Origin: Clostridiales bacterium
Lineage (GTDB): Bacteria > Bacillota > Clostridia > Lachnospirales > Lachnospiraceae
Direction: 5' to 3'
DNA: 64,000 nt
Assembly (NCBI GenBank): GCA_019420275.1
Contig: JAHZHN010000001.1
Location: 1 to 64,000 of the forward strand
The translations under genes and the position numbers were made by a program. Shown here one piece after another: positions 27,069 to 35,228 of the stretch; the stretch's first letter is position 1, and every line of letters begins with the position of its first letter. Under the pieces are notes generated by a model that ran no database searches, was not told where the DNA came from, and saw only the letters and a list, made by a program, of their open reading frames with translations.

Positions 27069-28484
27069 TTGAAAGATTACAGAAGGAAAAGAATTCAAAT
27101 CATTTCTGTTCTTACACTTATTTTGGCAGGAATTATGATATTGTCCATTTTATGGACGACCATTCGTAATACAAACCACGATGAGACATATGCATATCAG
27201 CAAAAAGAAGAACTAGTGTCAAAAGATCGGAAGGTTCTGTGTGGAGATATTATTGATGCAGATGGGACTGTGATTGCTTCTGCCAAGGAAGATGGAAATA
27301 AGCAGGTCATTCAGTATGATGATCCATTTGCCTATACTCTTCTTGTAGGAATTACGGAAGGAAAAGACAGTGCGGAAACCTATGGGTTATATGAGATGTA
27401 TCAGGATGAGCTTTATTCTGCAGAAGTAGGGGAAGAAAAAGGAGCGACTATACAGATGTCAATTGACAGCGATCTTCAAAAATACGCATATCATCTTCTG
27501 GAAAAGCAGAATAAAAGAGGATCTGCCATTGTTATGGACGCAAAGACAGGAGAGATCAAGGCATGTGCTTTTACACCGTCTGTTAATGGAAATCATTTAA
27601 CACAACACTGGAAAGAGGAATTAAACGAAGCAGGAGGCTATATCAAGCCTCTGCTTAATCCTGTCGTTCCGGGAAGTATTTATAAAATTACGACAAGTGT
27701 TGGTATTTTGGAAGAAGGTCTGGAAAATGAAGAAATAGAGGATAAAGGGAGCGTTAAAATTGGAACTACCACGTTAAGCAACAGCGGCGGCGCTTCTTAT
27801 GGAAGGATTTCGTTGGCAAAAGGGTTTCTGCACAGTTCTAATGTTTATTTTGGTACCATGGGGCAGAAATATCTTAAGCAGGAGAATCTTGAAAATTTGG
27901 CAGACCGTTTTCTGATTGGAAAAAATCTAAAGCTGGATTTTGGAACGGTATCCTCAAAATTTTATGCCGGGAACCAAAAAACAAATTTTTCTGATATACA
28001 GACTGCATGGACAGCTATTGGACAAAATGAGGTTCGGCTGACGATTGTTAATGCGGCAATGTTGGTCCAGACGATTGCTAATGAAGGCATAATGATGAAG
28101 CCCTATGCAATACGATCCATCTATCATGGGACAGGCAAAGACAAGATTTATGAAATGAAGACTGAAGCGCAGGAATATAAGAAAGTAACAGATAAAGAAA
28201 CTGCGGACCAGCTGCGAAGCATCATGAAGGAAACAGGGGAGTATTATACAAAGCAGCTGACTGGAAAAAATACAATTACTTCAGGCGGCAAAGAGATATC
28301 TATTGGATTGAAAACAGGAACTGGGGAGCTGAGCAATAAAAAGAAAAATAGTATTTGGATTACTTCCATGGCTCCGGCTGATAATCCGGAATATGTTATT
28401 GCCATGAATCTTTACGATTCTGATCAGGCAGGAAAAAGTCTTTTGGGAGATATTATTTCTCTGTATCAGGAGGCAATGAAATAA
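27069..28484 (+). CDS. Penicillin-binding transpeptidase (PbpA-like, class B type)
   Basis: Bitopic membrane D,D-transpeptidase that cross-links peptidoglycan. One N-terminal helix (IISVLTLILAGIMILSILW) is followed by a short dimerisation module (GDIIDADGTVIA, matching the RG-I-DRNG segment). The transpeptidase domain has all three active-site motifs: SxxK in PGSIYK (near 212), SxN in HSSN (near 258) and KTG in GLKTGTGEL (near 415). At 471 residues it is a short form similar to actinobacterial PbpA. The start is TTG at 27069, seven bases after AGGAGA. As last gene of the SEDS operon it is the natural transpeptidase partner of the SEDS protein. Confidence 0.87.
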   Translation: MKDYRRKRIQIISVLTLILAGIMILSILWTTIRNTNHDETYAYQQKEELVSKDRKVLCGDIIDADGTVIASAKEDGNKQVIQYDDPFAYTLLVGITEGKDSAETYGLYEMYQDELYSAEVGEEKGATIQMSIDSDLQKYAYHLLEKQNKRGSAIVMDAKTGEIKACAFTPSVNGNHLTQHWKEELNEAGGYIKPLLNPVVPGSIYKITTSVGILEEGLENEEIEDKGSVKIGTTTLSNSGGASYGRISLAKGFLHSSNVYFGTMGQKYLKQENLENLADRFLIGKNLKLDFGTVSSKFYAGNQKTNFSDIQTAWTAIGQNEVRLTIVNAAMLVQTIANEGIMMKPYAIRSIYHGTGKDKIYEMKTEAQEYKKVTDKETADQLRSIMKETGEYYTKQLTGKNTITSGGKEISIGLKTGTGELSNKKKNSIWITSMAPADNPEYVIAMNLYDSDQAGKSLLGDIISLYQEAMK

Positions 28485-28847
28485 AGGTGAAGAATGAAAG
28501 GGCAGATGATCTTTATAAAGATAATAAGATTTGATAATCTTTGACGATATCAGGTTAAGTAAGGAACAATGACGTTTCACATGCAGAGGCAGTGAGGCGT
28601 TTTTTTATTGTGCAGAACCTCACATTCTGCCGGTAGAATATGCAGTTGGTGAAATAACATTGAATCAGATTATAAGAATCATATATAAAATATCAAGGAC
28701 ATGTCTGCGTAAAATTATGCGGCGCAGGCATGATTCTTTATTCCAATAAAGCATTAGACTTTTCTGCTTTTAGAGATTACCATATGATTAGAAACAAAAT
28801 CAGATCATATGGTCATAGATACCATAGCAGAAATGGGGGAAGATCAA
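28485..28847. other. Intergenic region between PBP operon and cupin gene
   Basis: Besides the terminator at 28572, this region holds a second hairpin, CATGTCTGCG / CGCAGGCATG (28700-28709, 28723-28732), followed by ATTCTTTATT, about 115 bases before the cupin start. It may be an attenuator or a relic terminator. No gene was recognised. Confidence 0.45.
28572..28607 (+). terminator. Terminator of the SEDS-FHA-PBP operon
   Basis: ACGTTTCAC at 28572-28580 pairs with GTGAGGCGT at 28592-28600 (two G-U pairs), followed by seven Ts. Confidence 0.8.
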
Positions 28848-29270
28848 ATGAACGAAGAACAGATGAAAAAAGACTTAGGTGGCGGAGCCGTATTCGAAAT
28901 AGGAGATCCCAACACGGCATTTGCTCAGTATTTTGTTGGACAGAGTTATTTGAAAATGCTGACAACAGAAGGAGTCGGCGTCGGCAATGTGACTTTTGAA
29001 CCTGGATGCCGCAACAATTGGCATATCCATCACAAAGGAGGCCAGATACTTTTATGCACCGGAGGACGAGGATATTATCAGGAGTGGGGAAAAGAAGCCC
29101 AGGAACTTCATGGAGGCGATGTTGTGAATATTCCGCCGGAAGTAAAACATTGGCATGGAGCGGCGAAAGACAGTTGGTTCCAGCATCTTGCAATTGAAGT
29201 GCCGGCAGAAGGCAGCTCCAACGAATGGCTGGAAGAAGTCGCTGATGAAGAATATGGTAAGCTGAAATAG
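28848..29270 (+). CDS. Cupin domain protein
   Basis: Small single-domain cupin of 140 residues. Motif 1 reads NNWHIHHKGGQILLCTGGRGYYQ, with two histidines and a glutamine in the metal site; motif 2 reads GDVVNIPPEVKHWHGA. The start used is the ATG at 28848 behind GGGGGA; the frame is also open from an ATG at 28809 that lacks a binding site. It is followed 17 bases later by a carboxymuconolactone-decarboxylase-like gene, a recurrent pairing in anaerobes. The substrate is unknown, probably a small carbonyl or quinone-like compound. Confidence 0.85.
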   Translation: MNEEQMKKDLGGGAVFEIGDPNTAFAQYFVGQSYLKMLTTEGVGVGNVTFEPGCRNNWHIHHKGGQILLCTGGRGYYQEWGKEAQELHGGDVVNIPPEVKHWHGAAKDSWFQHLAIEVPAEGSSNEWLEEVADEEYGKLK

Positions 29271-29287
29271 AACAGGGGGGACATGAT

Positions 29288-29998
29288 ATGCTGCACGAAG
29301 ACAGTTTAAAGAATACAGATCCTGAATTTATGGAGCGTTGGAAAGCGTTTGCCTATGATGAGGTTGTAAACGAACCAGATCAGCAGCTGGATGATACGAC
29401 AAGATATCTCGCGATTATGGCGACTTTGACAGGAAGTCAGAGCATTGATGCATTTAAGGATATGCTTCCAGAAGCCATGGAAGGAGGAATGACTCCGGTC
29501 ATGCTGAAGGAAATGGTATATCAGGCCATAGATTATCTTGGATTTGGAAGGGTATATCCATTTTTGAACGCTGTAAATAATTATCTGAAAGAGCAGGGGG
29601 TAGGGCTTCCGCTGGAGGGTCAGGCTACGACAACGATGGAAGATCGCCTGGAAAAAGGTGCTCAGGCTCAGGTGGATATTTTTGGTAACGGAATGGAAGA
29701 TTTCTGGAAAGGCGGACATATCAACCGCTGGCTTGCAGCCAACTGCTTTGGTGACTATTATACAAGAACTGGCTTGGATTACAAACAAAGAGAGATGATT
29801 ACATTTTGTTTCCTTGCGGCACAGGGAGGATGCGAACCTCAGCTGATATCTCATGCAGGGGGAAATATGAAAATTGGAAATGATAAAGATTTTTTGATCA
29901 AAGTGGTTTCTCAGTGCCTTCCATATATTGGATACCCAAGAAGTTTGAATGCAATTGCCTGTATTGAAAATGCAGCAAAAGCGAGTGAAGAAAAATAA
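29288..29998 (+). CDS. Carboxymuconolactone decarboxylase (AhpD-like) family protein
   Basis: 236 residues carrying two copies of the CMD fold (about 20-110 and 125-230). The second contains QGGCEPQLISHAGGNMKIG, which matches the CMD core with one cysteine and histidine. The AhpD CxxC pair is absent, so a peroxidase-type redox role is unlikely. GGGGGG precedes the ATG at 29288. It is co-transcribed with the cupin gene and ended by a terminator. Confidence 0.83.
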   Translation: MLHEDSLKNTDPEFMERWKAFAYDEVVNEPDQQLDDTTRYLAIMATLTGSQSIDAFKDMLPEAMEGGMTPVMLKEMVYQAIDYLGFGRVYPFLNAVNNYLKEQGVGLPLEGQATTTMEDRLEKGAQAQVDIFGNGMEDFWKGGHINRWLAANCFGDYYTRTGLDYKQREMITFCFLAAQGGCEPQLISHAGGNMKIGNDKDFLIKVVSQCLPYIGYPRSLNAIACIENAAKASEEK

Positions 29999-30004
29999 AT
30001 GGAG

Positions 30005-30041
30005 AAAAGGCTCTGACATATGATGATGCCAGAGCTTTTTT
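30005..30041 (+). terminator. Terminator after the cupin-CMD pair
   Basis: GCTCTG (30010-30015) pairs with CAGAGC (30030-30035), flanked by A-rich and T6 sequence. Confidence 0.75.
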
Positions 30042-30064
30042 AATAAAACGAAGTCGTATAGAAT

Positions 30065-30093
30065 TTGATTTTCTCCTGTATTTTTGCTAGACT
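30065..30093 (+). promoter_or_regulatory. Promoter of the ComB-like gene
   Basis: TTGATT at 30065-30070 and TAGACT at 30088-30093 with a 17-base spacer, 48 bases before the ATG. Confidence 0.5.
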
Positions 30094-30140
30094 CTTTGTA
30101 AAAGGCTAGAATGATTTTACAGTGACAGGAGGAGATCAGT

Positions 30141-30830
30141 ATGACAATTGAAATTTTGCAAATGATTGAAGGCGCAAAGAAGGCGGAAGGATGTGCTGTG
30201 ATTATTGATGTTTTTCGGGCATTTTCTCTGGAATGCTATCTAATGGCTAACAAAGTAGCCAGAATCCTGCCAGTAGGCTTAAAAGAAACAGCATATCGGC
30301 TCAAAGAGGAACACCCGGATTATCTGCTGGCGGGAGAACGTCATGGAGTGATTCTGCCAGAGTTTGATCTGGGAAATTCTCCGTCTCAGGCTGAAAAGAT
30401 AGATTTGGAAGGAAAGACGATCGTGCATACGACCAGTGCAGGGACACAGGGAGTTGCTAATGCCCGCAAAGCCGACATTATATTAACAGGAAGTCTGGTG
30501 AATGCCAAAGCGATTGCACATTATATCAAGAAAAAAGACTTTTCCCATGTGTCATTGGTGTGTATGGGCCTGGAAGGAAAAGAGTCCGCACCAGAAGATT
30601 TGCTTTGTGCGGAGTATATCAAAAGTCTTTTGGAAGAGAATCCTTTTGATATGGAAACCGCATTGAGCAAACTTAGAAAAGAGCCTTCTGTACAAAAATT
30701 CTTTCGCCGGGAAACATCAGAAGTATTTCCAGAAGATGATTTCTGGATGTGTACCATGACAGACCGGTTCGACTTCGTTCTTCAGGTAGAAGAACTGGAT
30801 AAAGATGTGTTTGAAACGCGAAAGATCTAA
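30141..30830 (+). CDS. 2-phosphosulfolactate phosphatase (ComB) family protein
   Basis: ComB hydrolyses 2-phosphosulfolactate to sulfolactate, a step of coenzyme M synthesis in methanogens; many bacteria keep relatives of unsettled role. The 229-residue protein has the family pattern: VIIDVFRAFS (near 21), LLAGERHGVILPEFDLGNSPSQ (near 62), IVHTTSAGTQG (near 97), and acidic metal ligands toward the C-terminus. AGGAGG precedes the ATG at 30141. It is a single gene with its own promoter and terminator; no other coenzyme M or sulfolactate gene is nearby. Confidence 0.85.
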   Translation: MTIEILQMIEGAKKAEGCAVIIDVFRAFSLECYLMANKVARILPVGLKETAYRLKEEHPDYLLAGERHGVILPEFDLGNSPSQAEKIDLEGKTIVHTTSAGTQGVANARKADIILTGSLVNAKAIAHYIKKKDFSHVSLVCMGLEGKESAPEDLLCAEYIKSLLEENPFDMETALSKLRKEPSVQKFFRRETSEVFPEDDFWMCTMTDRFDFVLQVEELDKDVFETRKI

Positions 30831-30890
30831 GATCAATCGTTATTGTCCAAAGCGAAGAGAAAATCCTTATTATGCGAAATCTGCAGGCAT

Positions 30891-30936
30891 AAAAAAATTT
30901 CGCCCTCTGCTGAAATAGCAGGTGCGAAATTTTTTT
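30891..30936. terminator. Bidirectional terminator between comB and AGCS symporter
   Basis: AAAAAAATTTCGC (30891-30903) is exactly complementary to GCGAAATTTTTTT (30924-30936), with an inner CTGCT...AGCAG stem. The A and T tracts serve both strands. Confidence 0.9.
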
Positions 30937-30951
30937 ATCCATTGGATCAGA

Positions 30952-32349
30952 TCAGTCATCTACAATTGGTACGGGGGTATCATCCCATGCGTCCAGATTA
31001 TTGATGTAAATCTTAGTTTCTTTTGATATGACATTAGACAGCAAAAGTACCGCGATCAGGTTAGGAATTGCCATCAGAGCATTCAAAATATCAGCAAGAG
31101 CCCATACAACATCCAGAGTAACAACCGGAGCGATTGCTGCAACTATAATGTACAGAACACGGTAGGGAATCAGTCCTTTTTTACCGGAAAAGTATTCCAC
31201 TGCGCGTTCTCCGTAATATGCCCATCCAAGAACGGTAGAATAAGCAAAGCAGACAATTCCCAGTGTCAGGATGATTGGTCCAAAATAAGGAATCTGGCCG
31301 AAAGCAAGGGTTGTTAATATGCCGCCGTCTGTGATTTCGTTGACATTGATGGACGGATTTTTCATAATTGTAGAAACTAATGTCAGTCCTGTCATAAGAC
31401 AAACAACGACAGTATCCCAAAAAGTTCCGGTAGATGAAACGAGTGCCTGACGGACGGGATTTCGTGTCTGAGCAGCGGCAGCGGCAATCGGAGCGGATCC
31501 CATACCAGATTCATTTGAAAACAATCCACGGGCAATTCCATAACGCATTGCCATCATAATACCAGTTCCAGCAAGTCCTCCGGCAGCAGCGCCAGGCTGG
31601 AAGGCAAGATGACAGATCGTTTTAATTGCCGGAATGATATAGTCATAATTCAGACAAAGAATGATCACACATCCTAAAACATAGAAAATTGCCATAAAAG
31701 GAACCAGCTTTTCACATACACTGGAAATAGATTTGATTCCGCCAAAAATAACAAATGCAGTTAAAATGGCAACAACAACACCAACAATCCATACTGGAAT
31801 TCCAGTATTTGCTTTTACGACATTAGCGATTGCATTGACCTGCGTAGCACATCCGATTCCAAAAGAAGCGAATCCGGCAAAGATGGCAAATATCATACCA
31901 AGGACTTTTCCGAGTTTTTTCCATTTGAGACCGCGGGAAAGAGCATACATTGCACCGCCTTGCATTCTTCCGTCTTTTTTCTTTACTCTATATTTTACTG
32001 CAATCAGTGATTCTGAATATTTTGTAGCAATTCCAAAGACACCAGACAGCCAGCACCAGAGTACGGCTCCGGGTCCGCCTAAGGCAATGGCAGTACCTAC
32101 ACCTACAATATTACCAGTTCCGATGGTTGCGGCAAGAGCGGTAGTAAGAGCTCCAAAATTAGAAACTTCTCCTTCCGCATCCGGATCTTTTGTAACGGAA
32201 AGCTTGATTCCCTTTGTAATGGATTTCCATTGAATAAATCGGGTTTTTAATGTCATGAAAATATGGGTTCCAAATAATAAAACGATCAGCCACCAGCCCC
32301 ATATGACATCATCCACTTTGTAGATTGCATCACTTATTGCTTCCAACAT
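30952..32349 (-). CDS. Sodium:alanine symporter (AGCS family)
   Basis: Inner-membrane Na+-coupled carrier for alanine or glycine, 465 residues and about ten helices. Family signatures: GTGNIVGVGTAIALGGPGAVLWCWL (about 77-101), GIARGLFSNESGMGSAPIAAA (about 270), and the late VLGWAYYGERAVEYF. The ATG at 32349 has AAGGAGG upstream. It is flanked on both sides by terminators, so it is a single-gene unit. No glycine riboswitch was seen in the short leader. Confidence 0.94.
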   Translation of the reverse strand: MLEAISDAIYKVDDVIWGWWLIVLLFGTHIFMTLKTRFIQWKSITKGIKLSVTKDPDAEGEVSNFGALTTALAATIGTGNIVGVGTAIALGGPGAVLWCWLSGVFGIATKYSESLIAVKYRVKKKDGRMQGGAMYALSRGLKWKKLGKVLGMIFAIFAGFASFGIGCATQVNAIANVVKANTGIPVWIVGVVVAILTAFVIFGGIKSISSVCEKLVPFMAIFYVLGCVIILCLNYDYIIPAIKTICHLAFQPGAAAGGLAGTGIMMAMRYGIARGLFSNESGMGSAPIAAAAAQTRNPVRQALVSSTGTFWDTVVVCLMTGLTLVSTIMKNPSINVNEITDGGILTTLAFGQIPYFGPIILTLGIVCFAYSTVLGWAYYGERAVEYFSGKKGLIPYRVLYIIVAAIAPVVTLDVVWALADILNALMAIPNLIAVLLLSNVISKETKIYINNLDAWDDTPVPIVDD

Positions 32350-32406
32350 AAAATTTATTATCCTCCTTGTATCATAATGTATAGGTCGAAGACCCGAAAA
32401 AAGCGC

Positions 32407-32438
32407 AAAAAGGTATCGCTAAGATGCGATACCTTTTT
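32407..32438 (-). terminator. Terminator of the second MATE gene
   Basis: AAAAAGGTATCGC / GCGATACCTTTTT around a six-base loop, between the leftward MATE gene and the leftward AGCS gene. Confidence 0.88.
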
Positions 32439-32510
32439 GTACTCATCTCTTTCATAGTTTACCGTACTACAGTGAAAATTTCAAGGTGAATATAGAAGAA
32501 AGAGAAAGAT

Positions 32511-33842
32511 TCAGGATAACATAGATACCCTTTTCTTTTTCCAGAAATATACGATTCCAACGAGGTCAGCCAGGAACCATCCGATGGGAACAGACCACCA
32601 GATTCCGGTTACACCCAGAGCTGCAGTGGCAGACAGCCGATATGCCAGCAGCACCCTTGTACCAAGAGAAATGATTGTAAGAATCAAAGACATTCCAGGG
32701 TATTCCAGTGCACGGTAAAGACCATACAGCAAAAATAAACAGCCAATACCGCAATAAAAACTTCCTTCAATATGCAGATACCGGATTCCCTCTGATAAAA
32801 TAGCAGTTTCCTGAGGTTCGATAAAAAGAAGCATCAAAGGTCTTGCAAAAAGCCAGATTAAAATGGAAATTAAGATACAGAAAACCATAACAGAAAAAAG
32901 AGCTCCCATAATTCCCTGACGAATTCTGTTTTTTTTATCTGCACCATAATTTTGAGCGATAAAAGTTGAAAAAGCGTTTCCGAAGTCCTGCACTGGCATA
33001 TATGCAAAAGAATCAATTTTGACCGCAGCGGCAAAGGCTGCCATGATGGTTGTGCCGAAACTGTTAACAAGACCTTGTACCATGAGGATTCCCAGATTCA
33101 TAACAGATTGTTGGATACAGGTCAGTACGGAAAAATTTGCGATTTCTTTTAGGCTGGAGATTCGAAAGCAGAAAAGGCAGGAGCGGATGGCAGGAAACTT
33201 TATCCACATATATAGAAAGATTCCGATTCCAGAGATGTATTGGGAAATAACAGTTGCTTCCGCAGCACCTGCAGTTCCGCGGGACAGCCCCACCACAAAA
33301 AAAAGATCCAGACCAATATTTAAAAACGCAGAACATGCCAGAAAAATTAATGGAATTACAGAATTTCCAATAGCACGGAGAAATGAAGAAAAATAATTAT
33401 ATAAAAAAGTAGCAGCGATTCCAAGGAAAATAACAATTAGATATTCTTTTATTAACGGCTGGATTTCTTCTGGCACCTGCAAGAAAAGAATGATTTTGTT
33501 TAGAAGCAGGAAAGATGCAGCAGTAAGAAGAATTGTGAGGATGGCAATCAGAAGAAAAGAAGTTCCAACAGAATCTTTAAAACGCTCCCAATTTTTTTGA
33601 CCGTAATAAATGGAAAATACGGTACTGCTGCCCATGCATAATCCAAGTAAAATAGAGGTAAGGAATGTCATAAGAGTAAAGGAAGATCCCACTGCCGCCA
33701 AAGCACGAGCACCAAGAAATCGTCCAACGATCAGAGTGTCTGCGATATTATAACACTGCTGGAGCAGATTTCCAACAATCATAGGAACTGCAAATTTCAT
33801 CATTGTTTTCATAACAGGGCCTTCTGTGAGATTTTGCTGCAT
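32511..33842 (-). CDS. MATE family efflux transporter
   Basis: Twelve-helix MATE antiporter of 443 residues. The N-terminus MQQNLTEGPVMKTMMKFAVP and then NLLQQCYNIADTLIVGRFLG is typical. The second half repeats the fold with FGTTIMAAFAAAVKIDSFAYMP. The start taken is the ATG whose first base is 33842, eight bases after AAAGGA; an ATG six codons earlier has no binding site. It is divergent from an Lrp/AsnC regulator across a region with two palindromes, so that regulator probably controls it. It is distinct from the MATE gene at 13540. Confidence 0.88.
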   Translation of the reverse strand: MQQNLTEGPVMKTMMKFAVPMIVGNLLQQCYNIADTLIVGRFLGARALAAVGSSFTLMTFLTSILLGLCMGSSTVFSIYYGQKNWERFKDSVGTSFLLIAILTILLTAASFLLLNKIILFLQVPEEIQPLIKEYLIVIFLGIAATFLYNYFSSFLRAIGNSVIPLIFLACSAFLNIGLDLFFVVGLSRGTAGAAEATVISQYISGIGIFLYMWIKFPAIRSCLFCFRISSLKEIANFSVLTCIQQSVMNLGILMVQGLVNSFGTTIMAAFAAAVKIDSFAYMPVQDFGNAFSTFIAQNYGADKKNRIRQGIMGALFSVMVFCILISILIWLFARPLMLLFIEPQETAILSEGIRYLHIEGSFYCGIGCLFLLYGLYRALEYPGMSLILTIISLGTRVLLAYRLSATAALGVTGIWWSVPIGWFLADLVGIVYFWKKKRVSMLS

Positions 33843-33863
33843 TGTCTTGAATCCTTTCATAAT

Positions 33864-33888
33864 GTAATTTATAAATTACGTTTCGTAA
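33864..33888. promoter_or_regulatory. Overlapping palindromes between MATE and Lrp genes
   Basis: GTAATTTATAAATTAC at 33864-33879 is a perfect 16-base palindrome. It overlaps TTACG-TTT-CGTAA at 33876-33888. Their position just upstream of the MATE start suits an operator for the divergent Lrp-type regulator; binding is inference. Confidence 0.55.
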
Positions 33889-33984
33889 TTAATTGTACCA
33901 GTATTTGAAAAGAAATGCAATTCTGCAATTGTATTTTATAGGAAAATGCATTAAGATGAGAAAGAGAAGGAAAGGTGGAAGATA

Positions 33985-34443
33985 ATGTTTCTCGATGGAT
34001 TGGATGCTTTGGACCAAAAAATTCTTAGACTATTAATGAAAAATGCAAGGATGTCATATTCGGAAATAGGAGAAAAGGTAGGAATTTCTAGAGTTGCTGT
34101 GAAGATGCGTATTCAGGCTCTGGAGAAGAAGGGAATCATTGAAGAATACACAACGATTATCAATCCCCAAAAGATCAGCGGGGTCGTTTCTTGTTTCTTT
34201 GAGCTGGAAGTTTCGCACAAAGCACTGGATGAGGTTGTCGGACGTTTGAAAAAAAATGAAAAGGTCACACAGATTTATCGGGTAACCGGTGAAAATAAAC
34301 TGCATGTTCATGCGGTAACTGCTTCCAACGAAGAATTGGATCGGCTGATTCAGGAGGAGATGGATCAGCTTCCGGGTATCCTTCATATGAACTGCAGTAT
34401 CATATTGTCAAGAATTAAAGATATCAAAGGACTTCGGCTGTAA
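33985..34443 (+). CDS. Lrp/AsnC family transcriptional regulator
   Basis: 152 residues. The N-terminal HTH reads LDQKILRLLMKNARMSYSEIGEKVGISRVAVKMRI (about 8-42) and is followed by GIIEEYTTIINPQ and the RAM effector domain (about 60-150). Lrp proteins form octamers that sense amino acids. The ATG at 33985 follows AGGTGGA. It is divergent from a MATE gene, with palindromes between, which suggests control of that exporter and perhaps of itself. Confidence 0.92.
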   Translation: MFLDGLDALDQKILRLLMKNARMSYSEIGEKVGISRVAVKMRIQALEKKGIIEEYTTIINPQKISGVVSCFFELEVSHKALDEVVGRLKKNEKVTQIYRVTGENKLHVHAVTASNEELDRLIQEEMDQLPGILHMNCSIILSRIKDIKGLRL

Positions 34444-34512
34444 ATTGTTTGATATCCGGCGTCAGAAAATAAGATGGAGAACCATCATTGAATAAAATTA
34501 GAAAAATCATAG

Positions 34513-34821
34513 TGGGATACGATTGACTCTTTGAATCAGGTGATTGGTTAGATTGGATTAAAAGATGATCGAGTAGATGCATTGATGGAGCAGTTGTCAT
34601 TAAATGATGATTTTGGGCTGCGAAGGGTTGTCATTGACCATCAGCTGTGACGAAAAGAACAAACGAAACCGGAACTTTTGGCAAAGATTATTGAAAACAA
34701 TTTAGATTCGGACGATTTTTTTATTCAGAAAGCAATTGGATGGAGTCTCAGAGATTATTCAAAAACAGATCCGCAGTGGTTTTGCGGCTTTATAGAAGCA
34801 TACCGCAAATGGCGGCATTGA
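34513..34821 (+). pseudogene. Remnant of a DNA alkylation repair (AlkD-like) gene
   Basis: One frame, read from WDTIDSLNQVIG to the final TGA at 34819, matches the C-terminal half of AlkD-type HEAT-repeat glycosylases: FGLRRVVIDHQL, then FFIQKAIGWSLRDYSKTDP. It is interrupted by TAG in the 5' part and by TGA just after HQL, and the N-terminal half is missing. AlkD removes 3- and 7-alkylated purines; this copy cannot. It fills most of the space between the Lrp gene and the glutaredoxin-like gene. Confidence 0.8.
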
Positions 34822-34865
34822 GTTTAAGAGAGGCATGTAAGTATTTATAAAGGAGGAAGAGAAAA

Positions 34866-35147
34866 ATGGAAATTATGTTGTTTGAATATCCGGGATGTCC
34901 ATACTGCCGTCAGGCAGAAAGCATTATGGAAAAACTCAAAGAAGAACACCCTGAATATCAGAATGTGGATGTAAAAATCATAGATGAGGCAGAGCATCCT
35001 GAGATTGCGGATCAGTATAATTATTATTACACACCATGTTTTTTCAAAGAAAAGAAGAAACTCTATGAAGCAGATCCGTCCTGGAGTGAGGAAGTAGTAA
35101 AAGCAAAGCTAAACCGGATGTTTGAGGAATTAATACAGGAAAAATAA
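34866..35147 (+). CDS. Glutaredoxin/thioredoxin-fold protein with CPYC motif
   Basis: Small cytoplasmic redox protein of 93 residues. The active site is YPGCPYCRQAE (cysteines about 11 and 14), the classical glutaredoxin CPYC; a cis-proline follows in YYTPCFF (near 57), preceding a further cysteine. The usual GG motif after the cis-proline is not obvious, so it may be a glutaredoxin-like variant. AGGAGG precedes the ATG at 34866. It is a single-gene unit beside the riboswitch region. Confidence 0.82.
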   Translation: MEIMLFEYPGCPYCRQAESIMEKLKEEHPEYQNVDVKIIDEAEHPEIADQYNYYYTPCFFKEKKKLYEADPSWSEEVVKAKLNRMFEELIQEK

Positions 35148-35183
35148 TTTTCTGATATTTTTCTGACAAATGAAGAAAATCTA

Positions 35184-35213
35184 TTGACAGGAAGGGGATT
35201 TGGGTGATATATT
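35184..35213 (+). promoter_or_regulatory. Promoter of the riboswitch-controlled unit
   Basis: TTGACA at 35184-35189 and TATATT at 35208-35213 with an 18-base spacer, just upstream of the aptamer. Confidence 0.7.
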
Positions 35214-35228
35214 CATCTCAGCAGAGCA

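Noticed and set aside
29306..30019. Long open frame on the minus strand opposite the CMD gene
   Set aside because: Shadow of a well-supported gene; no binding site and cysteine/histidine-rich nonsense composition.
31733..32233. Open frame on the plus strand opposite the AGCS symporter
   Set aside because: Proline/alanine-rich antisense translation of membrane helices; no ribosome binding site.
32350..32510. Glycine riboswitch for the AGCS symporter
   Set aside because: The space holds only the MATE terminator and a short leader, too short for the tandem aptamer.
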